This document shows, in pieces, positions 1 to 8,999 of a DNA stretch of 64,000 nucleotides (its first letter is position 1; each line of letters begins with the position of its first letter). This DNA is from Sanderia malayensis (Eukaryota > Cnidaria > Scyphozoa > Semaeostomeae > Pelagiidae), in the NCBI GenBank assembly GCA_013076295.1, contig RQOL01000428.1:1-64000 (forward strand). The letters run 5' to 3'. The notes beneath the pieces were generated by a model. It did no database searches and was not told where the DNA came from. It saw nothing but the letters and a program-made list of their open reading frames with translations. A program made the translations under genes and the position numbers.

Positions 1-112
1 CTGATAGGGGCCCTTTGTGCGCTGCACTCGCTTACCTCATGCCCCTTCCACCCCACGTACAATTGGTTAGATCGCTGCGCTCGCCTGTCTATCTATTATC
101 AAGAAACATTGA

Positions 113-226
113 CAGATAGGTTCACCTCGTGCACTTCGTTCGATTACGCTCATGCCCCTTTCAACCCCATGTACAATGGGATAGGTCGCTGCCCTTGCCT
201 GTCTATCTATTATCAAGAAACATTGA
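113..226 (+). repeat. Monomer variant A (114 bp)
   Basis: It is recognised by CAGATAGGTTCACC at its start, CTTCGTTCGATTACG in place of the usual GCTGCACTCGCTTACG, and GGGATAGGTCGCTGCCC in its second half. It has lost the GCGCAC/GTGCGC hairpin of the common monomer. Near-identical copies start at 686, 1,144, 1,717, 2,176, 4,321, 4,780, 8,762, 16,265 and 19,213. Related forms with a different second half occur through 22.5-33.3 kb. Its 114-bp length keeps the reading frame, which is one reason longer open frames appear around it. Confidence 0.93.
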
Positions 227-341
227 CTGATAAGGCGCACTTCATGCGCTGCACTCACTTATGCTCATGCCCCTTTCAACCCCACGTACAATGGGTTGGA
301 TCGCTGCGCTCGCCTGTCTATGTATTATCAAGAAACATTGA
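227..341 (+). repeat. Monomer variant B (115 bp)
   Basis: It is marked by CTGATAAGGCGCAC at the start (AAGG instead of AGGG), CACTTATGCTCATG, GGGTTGGATCGC and TCTATGTATTATC near the end. It almost always follows variant A in the left third of the window, so A-B behaves as a unit. A sub-variant with GGATGGCTGCCCTC appears in the 8.9-11.6 kb and 16.4-18 kb blocks. Confidence 0.92.
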
Positions 342-455
342 CTGATAGGGCCACTTCGTGTGCTGCATTCGCTTACGCTCATGCCCAGTTAAACCCCATG
401 TACAATGTGATAGCTCGCTGCGCTCAGCCGTCTATCTATTATCAAGAAACATTGA
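342..455 (+). repeat. Monomer variant C (114 bp)
   Basis: It is marked by GGGCCACTTCGTGTGC, ATGCCCAGTTAAACCCC in place of ATGCCCCTTTCAACCCC, and CGCTCAGCCGTC. It follows B here. Copies recur near 1,373, 3,436, 6,269, 13,770 and, as a CCCTCGTACAATGGG sub-variant, through 9.0-11.7 and 16.5-18.0 kb. Confidence 0.9.
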
Positions 456-570
456 CTGGTAGGGCGCACTTCATGCGCTGCACACGCTTAAGCTCATGCC
501 CCTTTCAACCCCACATACAATGAGTTAGATTGCGGCGCTCACCTGTCTATCTATTATCAGGAAACATAGA
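456..570 (+). repeat. Monomer variant D (115 bp)
   Basis: It begins CTGGTAGGGCGCAC (GG instead of GA at the third base pair of the start motif), carries CACACGCTTAAGCTC and AGATTGCGGCGCTCACC, and ends GAAACATAGA. It follows variant C in the left part of the window. Confidence 0.88.
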
Positions 571-685
571 CTGATAGGGAGCACTTCGTGCGCTGCACTC
601 GCTTACCCTCATGCCCCTTCCAACCCCACGTACAATTGGTTAGATCGCTGCGCTCGCCTGTCTATCTATTATCAAGAAACATTGA
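571..685 (+). repeat. Monomer variant E (115 bp)
   Basis: It has GGGAGCACTTCGTGCGCTGC, CTTACCCTCATGCCCCTTCC and ACAATTGGTTAGATCGC. Its second half is shared with variant G, suggesting that E and G are recombinant relatives. It precedes variant A. Confidence 0.85.
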
Positions 686-914
686 CAGATAGGTTCACCT
701 CGTGCACTTCGTTCGATTACGCTCATGCCCCTTTCAACCCCATGTACAATGGGATAGGTCGCTGCCCTTGCCTGTCTATCTATTATCAAGAAACATTGAC
801 TGATAAGGCGCACTTCATGCGCTGCACTCACTTATGCTCATGCCCCTTTCAACCCCACGTACAATGGGTTGGATCGCTGCGCTCGCCTGTCTATGTATTA
901 TCAAGAAACATTGA

Positions 915-1029
915 CTGATAGGGAGCACTTCGCATGCTGCATTCGCTTGTGTTCATGCCCCTTTTATCCCCACGTACAATGCATGAGCTCGCTGCGCTCG
1001 CCTGGCTATCTACTATCAGGAAACATTGA
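915..1029 (+). repeat. Monomer variant F (115 bp)
   Basis: It is marked by GGGAGCACTTCGCATGC, CGCTTGTGTTCATGCCCC, CTTTTATCCCC and GCATGAGCTCGCTGCG, then TCTACTATCAGG. The CTTTTATCCCC family recurs across the window, commonly with GCACTTCGCACGC or GCACTTCGCGCGC in the first half. Confidence 0.88.
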
Positions 1030-1143
1030 CTGATAGGGGCCCTTTGTGCGCTGCACTCGCTTACCCTCATGCCCCTTCCACCCCCACGTACAATTGGTTA
1101 GATCGCTGCGCTCGCCTGTCTATCTATTATCAAGAAACATTGA
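1030..1143 (+). repeat. Monomer variant G (114 bp)
   Basis: It is marked by GGGGCCCTTTGTGCGC, CTTACCCTCATGCCCCTTCC and ACAATTGGTTAG. A closely related form with GGGGGCCC opens the recurring module of 22.9-33.3 kb, at 22,881, 24,453, 25,762, 27,336, 28,208, 29,357, 30,424, 31,617 and 33,189. It also occurs at 19,098. Confidence 0.88.
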
Positions 1144-1945
1144 CAGATAGGTTCACCTCGTGCACTTCGTTCGATTACGCTCATGCCCCTTTCAACCCCA
1201 TGTACAATGGGATAGGTCGCTGCCCTTGCCTGTCTATCTATTATCAAGAAACATTGACTGATAAGGCGCACTTCATGCGCTGCACTCACTTATGCTCATG
1301 CCCCTTTCAACCCCACGTACAATGGGTTGGATCGCTGCGCTCGCCTGTCTATGTATTATCAAGAAACATTGACTGATAGGGCCACTTCGTGTGCTGCATT
1401 CGCTTACGCTCATGCCCAGTTAAACCCCATGTACAATGTGATAGCTCGCTGCGCTCAGCCGTCTATCTATTATCAAGAAACATTGACTGGTAGGGCGCAC
1501 TTCATGCGCTGCACACGCTTAAGCTCATGCCCCTTTCAACCCCACATACAATGAGTTAGATTGCGGCGCTCACCTGTCTATCTATTATCAGGAAACATAG
1601 ACTGATAGGGAGCACTTCGTGCGCTGCACTCGCTTACCCTCATGCCCCTTCCAACCCCACGTACAATTGGTTAGATCGCTGCGCTCGCCTGTCTATCTAT
1701 TATCAAGAAACATTGACAGATAGGTTCACCTCGTGCACTTCGTTCGATTACGCTCATGCCCCTTTCAACCCCATGTACAATGGGATAGGTCGCTGCCCTT
1801 GCCTGTCTATCTATTATCAAGAAACATTGACTGATAAGGCGCACTTCATGCGCTGCACTCACTTATGCTCATGCCCCTTTCAACCCCACGTACAATGGGT
1901 TGGATCGCTGCGCTCGCCTGTCTATGTATTATCAAGAAACATTGA
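1030..1945 (+). repeat. Nine-monomer higher-order repeat, copy 2 (eight monomers)
   Basis: The order is G (1,030), A (1,144), B (1,258), C (1,373), D (1,487), E (1,602), A (1,717), B (1,831), matching copy 1 at a constant shift close to 1,031 bp. At 1,946 the ninth monomer is replaced by a different variant (H) instead of F, so the HOR ends by a switch at a monomer boundary. Confidence 0.92.
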
Positions 1946-2060
1946 CTGATAGGGCACACTTCCTGTGCTGCACTCGCTTATGCTCATGCCCCTTTCAACC
2001 CCACATACAATGGGTGAGCCCGCTGCGCTTGCCTGTCTATCTATTATCAAGAAACATTGA
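1946..2060 (+). repeat. Monomer variant H (115 bp) with altered hairpin
   Basis: It carries GGGCACACTTCCTGTGCTGC, so the hairpin stem is GCACA/TGTGC instead of GCGCA/TGCGC. It ends the first HOR and opens the 2,604-bp-spaced segment. Further copies lie near 2,405, 4,551, 5,011, 7,615, 12,513, 15,233, 23,763, 26,761 and 32,611. It is followed by a monomer with ATGGGCCTTTCAACCACACG (2,061-2,175) in most contexts. Confidence 0.88.
1954..1968 (+). other. Hairpin in variant H: GCACA / TGTGC
   Basis: GCACA at 1,954-1,958 and TGTGC at 1,964-1,968 are perfect reverse complements around a 5-nt loop. Compared with the common GCGCA/TGCGC form, both arms changed in a way that keeps pairing. Intermediates with one arm changed (GCGCACTTCC followed by TGTGC) occur near 25,455 and 31,314. 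Confidence 0.7.
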
Positions 2061-2400
2061 CTGATAGGGCGCCCTTCATGCGCTGCACTCGCTTATGCTC
2101 ATGGGCCTTTCAACCACACGTACAATGGGTGAGCTGGCTGCGCTCGCCTTTCTGTCCATTATCAGGAAACATTGACAGATAGGTTCACCTCGTGCACTTC
2201 GTCCGATTACGCTCATGCCCCTTTCAACCCCATGTACAATGGGATAGGTCGCTGCCCTTGCCTGTCTATCTATTATCAAGAAACATTGACTGATAAGGCG
2301 CACTTCATGCGCTGCACTCACTTATGCTCATGCCCCTTTCAACCCCACGTACAATGGGTTGGATCGCTGCGCTCGCCTGTCTATGTATTATCAAGAAACA

Positions 2401-3015
2401 TTGACTGATAGGGCACACTTCCTGTGCTGCACTCGCTTACGCTGATGCCCCTTTCAACCCCACGTACAATGGGTTAGATTGCTGCGCTCGCCTGTCTATC
2501 TCTTTTCAAGAATCATTGACTGACAGGGCGCCCTTCATGCGCTGCACTCGCTTACACTCATGCATCTTTCAACCCCACGTACAATGGGTTAGATCGCTGC
2601 GCTCTCCTGTCTATCTATTATCAAGAAACATTGACTGATAGGGGCACTTCGTGCGCTTCATTCATTTACGCTCATGCCCCTTTCAACCCCATGTACAATG
2701 GATGAGCTCGCTGTGCTCGCCTGTCTATCTATTATCAGCAAACATTGACTGGTAGGGCTCACTTCATGCGCTGCACTCGCTTACGCTCATGCCCCTTTCA
2801 ACCTCACATACAATGGATGAGCTCGCTGCGTTCGCCTGTCTATCTATTATTAGGAAGCATTGACTGATAGGGCGCCCTTCGTGTGCTGCACTCACTTACG
2901 CTCATCCCCCTTTCAACCCCACGTACAATGAGTTAGATCGCTGCGCTCACCTGTCTATCCATTACCAAGAAATATTGACTGGTAGGGCGCACTTCTTGCG
3001 CTGCACTCGCTTACG
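2401..3015 (+). repeat. Ordered monomer module (TCTTTTCAAG series), first of four
   Basis: The module runs H-like monomer, TCTTTTCAAGAATC monomer (tag at 2,501), GCTTCATTCATTT monomer, CAGCAAAC monomer, GGTAGGGCTCAC monomer, then TATTAGGAAGC monomer. The same order recurs with the tag at 5,105, 12,839 and 21,371. Boundaries are approximate. Confidence 0.85.
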
Positions 3016-3045
3016 CTCATGGCCCTTTCAGCCCCACGTACAATG

Positions 3046-3066
3046 GGTGAGCTCGCTGCGCTCGCC
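3046..3066 (+). other. Second hairpin, GGTGAGC / GCTCGCC
   Basis: GGTGAGC at 3,046-3,052 can pair with GCTCGCC at 3,060-3,066 over a 7-nt loop (TCGCTGC), with one G-T wobble. This is a representative of many monomers with GGGTGAGCTCGCTGCGC. Monomers with GGGTTAGATCGC lose most of the left arm. Confidence 0.5.
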
Positions 3067-3275
3067 TGTCTATCTATTATCAGGAAACATTGGCTGATAG
3101 GGTGCATTTCCTGCGCTGCACTCGCTTACGCTCATGCCCCTTTCAACCCCACGTACAATGGGTTAGATCGCTGCGCTCGCCTGTCTATCTTTTATCAAGA
3201 AACATTGACTGGTACGGGCACTTCGTGCACTTTATTTGCTTACGCTCATGCCCCTTTCATCCCCATGTACAATGG

Positions 3276-3344
3276 ATGAGCTCGCTGTGCTCGCCTGTCT
3301 ATCTATTATCAGCAAACATTGACTGGTAGGGCTCACTTCATGCG
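3276..3344 (+). repeat. Chimeric junction between segments
   Basis: After 3,275 the sequence switches to a monomer of the kind at about 2,700 (GATGAGCTCGCTGTGC, CAGCAAACATTGA, GGTAGGGCTCAC). By about 3,345 it has switched again to a variant B second half (CACTTATGCTC, GGGTTGGATCGC). Two switches inside about 70 bp suggest exchange or conversion. Confidence 0.75.
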
Positions 3345-3781
3345 CTGCACTCACTTATGCTCATGCCCCTTTCAACCCCACGTACAATGGGTTGGATCGC
3401 TGCGCTCGCCTGTCTATGTATTATCAAGAAACATTGACTGATAGGGCCACTTCGTGTGCTGCATTCGCTTACGCTCATGCCCAGTTAAACCCCATGTACA
3501 ATGTGATAGCTCGCTGCGCTCAGCCGTCTATCTATTATCAAGAAACATTGACTGGTAGGGCGCACTTCATGCGCTGCACACGCTTAAGCTCATGCCCCTT
3601 TCAACCCCACATACAATGAGTTAGATTGCGGCGCTCACCTGTCTATCCATTATCAAGAAATATTGACTGGTAGGGCGCACTTCTTGCGCTGCACTCGCTT
3701 ACGCTCATGCCCCTTTCAACCCCACGTACAATGGGTGAGCTCGCTGCGCTCGCCTGTCTATCTATTATCAGGAAACATTGG

Positions 3782-3895
3782 CTGATAGGGTGCACTTCAT
3801 GCGCTGCACTTGCTTACGCTCATGCCCCTTTCATTCCCATGTACAATGGGTTAGCTCACTGCGCTCGCTTGTCTATCTATTATAAAAAAAATTGA
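3782..3895 (+). repeat. Oligo-A monomer variant (114 bp)
   Basis: The usual TATCAAGAAACATTGA end is replaced by TATAAAAAAAATTGA, with eight A residues at 3,884-3,891, one base shorter than standard. The same end recurs at about 5,920, 6,717, 7,945, 14,335, 15,570, 19,771, 22,176, 23,098, 24,667, 25,977, 27,550, 28,430, 29,571, 30,636, 31,830, 33,409, 33,949, 35,890, 45,122, 45,580, 47,300 and others. It usually follows CATCCCCATGTACAATGG and GTTAGCTCACTGCGCTCGC. Confidence 0.9.
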
Positions 3896-3903
3896 CTGAT
3901 AGG

Positions 3904-3918
3904 GCGCACTTTGTGCGC
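3904..3918 (+). other. Perfect hairpin GCGCAC-TTT-GTGCGC
   Basis: A 6-bp perfect inverted repeat (3,904-3,909 with 3,913-3,918) around a 3-nt loop at monomer positions 9-23. It overlaps a shorter alternative, GTGC-GCT-GCAC, so the two stems are mutually exclusive. Versions with 4-6 bp stems are present in most monomers; variant A lacks it. Confidence 0.7.
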
Positions 3919-4014
3919 TGCACTCGCTTACGCTCATGCCCCTTTCAACCCCACGTACAATGAGTTAGATCGCTGCGCTCACCTGTCTATCCATTATCAA
4001 CAAATATTGACTGA

Positions 4015-4095
4015 TAGGGCGCCCTTCATGCGCTGCACTCGCATACGCTGATGCCCCTTTCAACCCCATGTACAATGGGATAGCTAGGGTACTGG
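4015..4095 (+). repeat. 81-bp truncated monomer (recurrent deletion allele)
   Basis: Forty bases of the monomer's second half, from CGCTGCGCTC to its end, are replaced by six bases, giving GATAGCTAGGGTACTGGTAGG at the joint. The same joint occurs 21 times in the window, at about 4,083, 6,915, 12,275, 14,535, 18,630, 23,180, 24,870, 25,640, 26,180, 28,510, 28,890, 29,660, 30,840, 31,490, 32,030, 33,600, 43,898, 44,550, 50,828, 51,482 and 63,608. The copy at 43,823-43,903 was measured as exactly 81 bp. Coordinates of this first copy are within a few bases. Confidence 0.88.
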
Positions 4096-4228
4096 TAGGG
4101 CGCACTTCATGCGCTCCACTCGCTTACGCTCATGCCCCTTTCAACCCCATGTACAATGGGATAGCTTGTTGCGCTCCCTGTCTAACTATTATCAAGAAAC
4201 ATTGACTGGTAGGGCGCACTTCATGCGC

Positions 4229-5879
4229 CACACTCGCTTACCCTCATGCCCCTTCCAACCCCACGTACAATTGGTTAGATCGCTGCGCTCGCCTGTCTAT
4301 CTATTATCAAGAAACATTGACAGATAGGTTCACCTCGTGCACTTCGTTCGATTACGCTCATGCCCCTTTCAACCCCATGTACAATGGGATAGGTCGCTGC
4401 CCTTGCCTGTCTATCTATTATCAAGAAACATTGACTGATAAGGCGCACTTCATGCGCTGCACTCACTTATGCTCATGCCCCTTTCAACCCCACGTACAAT
4501 GGGTTGGATCGCTGCGCTCGCCTGTCTATGTATTATCAAGAAACATTGACTGATAGGGCACACTTCCTGTGCTGCACTCGCTTATGCTCATGCCCCTTTC
4601 AACCCCACATACAATGGGTGAGCCCGCTGCGCTTGCCAGTCTATCTATTATCAAGAAACATTGACTGATAGGGCGCCCTTCATGCGCTGCACTCGCTTAT
4701 GCTCATGGGCCTTTCAACCACACGTACAATGGGTGAGCTGGCTGCGCTCGCCTTTCTGTCCATTATCAGGAAACATTGACAGATAGGTTCACCTCGTGCA
4801 CTTCGTTCGATTACGCTCATGCCCCTTTTAACCCCATGTACAATGGGATAGGTTGCTGCCCTTGCCTGTCTATCTATTATCAAGAAACATTGACTGATAA
4901 GGCGCACTTCATGCGCTGCACTCACTTATGCTCATGCCCCTTTCAACCCCACGTACAATGGGTTGGATCGCTGCGCTCGCCTGTCTATGTATTATCAAGA
5001 AACATTGACTGATAGGGCACACTTCCTGTGCTGCACTCGCTTACGCTGATGCCCCTTTCAACCCCACGTACAATGGGTTAGATTGCTGCGCTCGCCTGTC
5101 TATCTCTTTTCAAGAATCATTGACTGACAGGGCGCCCTTCATGCGCTGCATTCGCTTACACTCATGCACCTTTCAACCCCACGTACAATGGGTTAGATCG
5201 CTGCGCTCTCCTGTCTATCTATTATCAAGAAACATTGACTGATAGGGGCACTTCGTGCGCTTCATTCATTTACGCTCATGCCCCTTTCAACCCCATGTAC
5301 AATGGATGAGCTCGCTGTGCTCGCCTGTCTATCTATTATCAGCAAACATTGACTGGTAGGGCTCACTTCATGCGCTGCACTCGCTTACGCTCATGCCCCT
5401 TTCAACCCCACATACAATGGATGAGCTCGCTGCGTTCGCCTGTCTATCTATTATTAGGAAGCATTGACTGATAGGGCGCCCTTCGTGTGCTGCACTCACT
5501 TACGCTCATGCCCCTTTCAACCCCACGTACAATGAGTTAGATCGCTGCGCTCACCTGTCTATCCATTACCAAGAAATATTGACTGGTAGGGCGCACTTCT
5601 TGCGCTGCACTCGCTTACGCTCATGGCCCTTTCAGCCCCACGTACAATGGGTGAGCTCGCTGCGCTCGCCTGTCTATCTATTATCAGGAAACATTGGCTG
5701 ATAGGGTGCATTTCCTGCGCTGCACTCGCTTACGCTCATGCCCCTTTCAACCCCACGTACAATGGGTTAGATCGCTGCGCTCGCCTGTCTATCTTTTATC
5801 AAGAAACATTGACTGGCACGGGCACTTCGTGCACTTTATTTGCTTACGCTCATGCCCCTTTCATCCCCATGTACAATGG
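4229..5879 (+). repeat. 1.65-kb segment, copy 2 (partner 1,625-3,275)
   Basis: Same monomer order as copy 1 with scattered substitutions, for example GGGATAGGTTGCTGCCC at about 4,845 where copy 1 has GGTCGCTGCCC. It leads into an oligo-A monomer where copy 1 leads into a chimeric joint. Confidence 0.9.
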
Positions 5880-6192
5880 GTTAGCTCACTGCGCTCGCTT
5901 GTCTATCTATTATAAAAAAAATTGACTGATAGGGCGCACTTTGTGCGCTGCACTCGCTTACGCTCATGCCCTTTTTAACCCCACGTACAATGGGTTAGAT
6001 CACTGTGCCCGCCTGTCTACCTAATATCAAGAAACATGGACTGATAGGGCGCCCTTCATGTGCTGCACTCGCATACGCTCATGCCCCTTTCAACCCCATG
6101 TACAATGGGATAGGTCGCTGCCCTTGCCTGTCTATCTATTATCAAGAAACATTGACTGATAAGGCGCACTTCATGCGCTGCACTCACTTATG
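5880..6192 (+). repeat. Linking monomers between duplicated blocks
   Basis: An oligo-A monomer is followed by one with CCTTTTTAACCCC and TGTGCCCGCCTGTCTACC, then a hybrid monomer whose first half (CTCGCATACGCTC) is of the truncated-monomer family and whose second half (GGGATAGGTCGCTGCCC) is variant A. Variant B follows. The hybrid was probably made by exchange near TACAATGGGATAG. Confidence 0.75.
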
Positions 6193-7068
6193 CTCATGCC
6201 CCTTTCAACCCCACGTACAATGGGTTGGATCGCTGCGCTCGCCTGTCTATGTATTATCAAGAAACATTGACTGATAGGGCCACTTCGTGTGCTGCATTCG
6301 CTTACGCTCATGCCCAGTTAAACCCCATGTACAATGTGATAGCTCGCTGCGCTCAGCCGTCTATCTATTATCAAGAAACATTGACTGGTAGGGCGCACTT
6401 CATGCGCTGCACACGCTTAAGCTCATGCCCCTTTCAACCCCACATACAATGAGTTAGATTGCGGCGCTCACCTGTCTATCCATTATCAAGAAATATTGAC
6501 TGGTAGGGCGCACTTCTTGCGCTGCACTCGCTTACGCTCATGCCCCTTTCAACCCCACGTACAATGGGTGAGCTCGCTGCGCTCGCCTGTCTATCTATTA
6601 TCAGGAAACATTGGCTGATAGGGTGCACTTCATGCGCTGCACTTGCTTACGCTCATGCCCCTTTCATCCCCATGTACAATGGGTTAGCTCACTGCGCTCG
6701 CTTGTCTATCTATTATAAAAAAAATTGACTGATAGGGCGCACTTTGTGCGCTGCACTCGCTTACGCTCATGCCTCTTTCAACCCCACGTACAATGAGTTA
6801 GATCGCTGCGCTCACCTGTCTATCCATTATCAACAAATATTGACTGATAGGGCGCCCTTCATGCGCTGCACTCGCATACGCTGATGCCCCTTTCAACCCC
6901 ATGTACAATGGGATAGCTAGGGTACTGGTAGGGCGCACTTCATGCGCTCCACTCGCTTACGCTCATGCCCCTTTCAACCCCATGTACAATGGGATAGCTT
7001 GTTGCGCTCCCTGTCTAACTATTATCAAGAAACATTGACTGGTAGGGCGCACTTCATGCGCCACACTC
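6178..7068 (+). repeat. 0.89-kb segment, copy 2 (partner 3,345-4,235)
   Basis: Shift of 2,833 bp from copy 1, with rare substitutions (for example TTTCATCCCC against TTTCATTCCC in the oligo-A monomer). It is also the left end of the larger 7.5-kb-spaced duplication, so the same segment was copied in at least two events. Confidence 0.87.
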
Positions 7069-7153
7069 GCTTACGCTCATGCCACATTCAACCCCACGTA
7101 CAAGGGGTTAGATCGCTGCACTCGCCTGTCTATCTATTATCAAGAAACATTGA
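7039..7153 (+). repeat. Monomer variant K (115 bp), AAGGGG type
   Basis: It carries GCGCCACACTCGC in the first half and GTACAAGGGGTTAGATCGCTGCACTCGCC in the second, against the usual TACAATGGG. It commonly sits between a GCTTGTTGCGCTCCCTGTC monomer and a GGCAGGGCGCAC monomer. This trio recurs near 14,660, 23,300, 25,010, 26,315, 30,980, 32,165 and, with a following ATGGGCCTTTCAACC monomer, in the whole 39-64 kb region. Confidence 0.85.
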
Positions 7154-7267
7154 CTGGCAGGGCGCACTTCATGCGCTGCACTCGCTTACGCTCATGCCCC
7201 TTGCAACACCACGTACAATGGGTTAGATCGCTGTGCTCGCTTATCTATCTATTATCAGGAAACATAG

Positions 7268-7612
7268 ACTGATAGGGAGCACTTCGCGCGCTGCATTCGC
7301 TTGTGCTCATGCCCCTTTTATCCCCATGTACAATGGGTTAGCTCACTGCGCTCGCTTATCTATCTATTATCAGGAAACATAGACTGATAGGGAGCACTTC
7401 GCGCGCTGCATTCGCTTGTGCTCATGCCCCTTTTATCCCCATGAACAATGGGTTAGCTCACTGCGCTCGCTTGTCTATCTATTATCAGGAAACATAGACT
7501 GATAGGGAGCACTTCGCGCGCTGCATTCGCTTGTGCTCATGCCCCTTTTATCCCCATGTACAATGGGTTAGCTCACTGCGCTCGCTTGTCTATCTATTAT
7601 CAAGAAACATTG
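7268..7612 (+). repeat. Three consecutive near-identical F-family monomers
   Basis: Three 115-bp monomers (starting 7,268, 7,383 and 7,498) all carry GCACTTCGCGCGC, CTTTTATCCCC and GTTAGCTCACTGCGC. They differ at only a few bases, such as ATGAACAATGGG in the second. The triplet is retained in the partner block near 14,887-15,230 and appears as two copies in 23.5-23.8, 25.2-25.4, 26.5-26.8, 32.4-32.6 and 35.7-35.8 kb. Confidence 0.88.
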
Positions 7613-8999
7613 ACTGATAGGGCACACTTCCTGTGCTGCACTCGCTTATGCTCATGCCCCTTTCAACCCCACATACAATGGGTGAGCCCGCTGCGCTCGC
7701 CTGTCAATCTATTATCAAGAAACATTGACTGATAGGGCGCCCTTCATGCGCTGCACTCGCTTACGCTCATGGGCCTTTCAACCACACGTACAATGGGTGA
7801 GCTGGCTGCGCTCGCCTTTCTATCTATTATCAGGAAACATTGACTGACAGGGGGCCCTTCATGCACTGCACTCGCTTACGCTCATGCCCCTTTCACCCCT
7901 ATGTGCAATGGGTTAGCTCACTGCGCTCGCTTATCTATCTATTATAAAAAAAATTGACTGATAGGGAGCACTTTGTGCGCTGCACTCGCTTACGCTCATG
8001 CCCTTTTTAACCCCACGTACAATGGTTTAGATCACTGTGCCCGCCTGTCTACCTATTATCAAGAAACATTGACTGATAGGGCGCCCTTTGTGCGCTGCAC
8101 ACGCTTGTGCTCATGCCCCTTTCAACCCCATGTACAATGGGATAGCTCGTTGTGCTCGCCTGTCTATCCATTATCAAGAAACATTGACTGGTAGGGCGCA
8201 CTTCATGCGCTGCACTCGCTTACGCTCATGCCCCTTTCATCCCCACATACAATGGATGAGCTCGCTGCGCTCGCCTGTCTATCTATTATCAGGAAACATT
8301 GACTGATAGGGGCCCTTTGTGTGCTGCACTCGCTTAAGCTCATGCCCCTATTCAACCCCATGTACAATGGGATAGCTCGTTGTGCTCGCCTGTCTATCTA
8401 TTATCAAGAAACGATGACTGGTAGGGCGCACTTCATGCGCTGCACTTGCTTACGCTCATGCCCCTTTCAACCCCACGTACAATGGATGAGCTCGCTGCGC
8501 TCGCCTGTCTATCTATTATCAGGAAACATTGACTGATAGGGGCCCTTTGTGCGCTGCACTCTCTTATGCTCATGCCCCTTTCAACCCCAATTACAATGAG
8601 TTAGATCGCTGTGCTCGCCTGTCTATCCATTATCAGCAAACATTGACTGATAGGGCGCCCTTTGTGCGCTGCACTCGCTTACCCTCATGCCCCTTCCAAC
8701 CCCACGTACAATTGGTTAGATCGCTGCGCTCGCCTGTCTATCTATTATCAAGAAACATTGACAGATAGGTTCACCTCGTGCACTTCGTTCGATTACGCTC
8801 ATGCCCCTTTCAACCCCATGTACAATGGGATAGGTCGCTGCCCTTGCCTGTCTATCTATTATCAAGAAACATTGACTGATAAGGCGCACTTCATGCGCTG
8901 CACTCACTTATGCTCATGCCCCTTTCAGCCCCACGTACAATGGGTTGGATGGCTGCCCTCCCCTGTCTATGTATTATCAAGAAACATTGAGTGATAGGG

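Larger units (their letters stand above)
1..1029 (+). repeat. Nine-monomer higher-order repeat, copy 1
   Basis: Monomer variants occur in the order G, A, B, C, D, E, A, B, F (variant names defined in the entries that follow). The A-B pair is used twice inside the unit, so the unit is a five-monomer block (573 bp, A to A) plus a four-monomer block (458 bp). The first monomer (1-112) is a G-type that lacks two bases compared with its partner at 1,030. The next copy starts exactly at 1,030, giving a period near 1,031 bp. Confidence 0.93.
1625..3275 (+). repeat. 1.65-kb segment, copy 1 (partner 4,229-5,879)
   Basis: Matches the partner at a constant shift of 2,604 bp. Similarity starts inside the monomer at 1,602 (around CTTACCCTCATG) and ends at 3,274-3,275, where copy 1 reads CAATGGATGAGC and copy 2 reads CAATGGGTTAGC. 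Both breaks fall inside monomers but keep monomer register. The segment includes a distinctive run of monomers: one with TCTTTTCAAGAATC, one with GCTTCATTCATTTACG, one ending TCAGCAAACATTGA and one with ATTATTAGGAAGC. Confidence 0.9.
3345..4235 (+). repeat. 0.89-kb segment, copy 1 (partner 6,178-7,068)
   Basis: Matches the partner at a constant shift of 2,833 bp. It contains B, C and D monomers, an oligo-A monomer (3,782-3,895) and an 81-bp truncated monomer ending at about 4,095. The match ends near 4,235, where copy 1 turns into the E/G second half (CTTACCCTCATG) and copy 2 does not. Confidence 0.88.

Noticed and set aside
128..150. RNA polymerase III B-box-like CGTTCGATTAC in variant A
   Set aside because: Two mismatches to GGTTCGANTCC, no A box at suitable distance, no terminator; more likely chance.
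67..258. Repeated 63-codon minus-strand open frame (also at 640, 1,098, 1,671, 4,275, 8,716, 16,219 and 19,167)
   Set aside because: It recurs only because the A-B monomer pair recurs. It has no start context, domain or independent conservation.
3904..3918. Rho-independent terminator
   Set aside because: The GCGCAC/GTGCGC hairpin is followed by GCTGCACTCGC, not a T run, and it is present in monomer after monomer.
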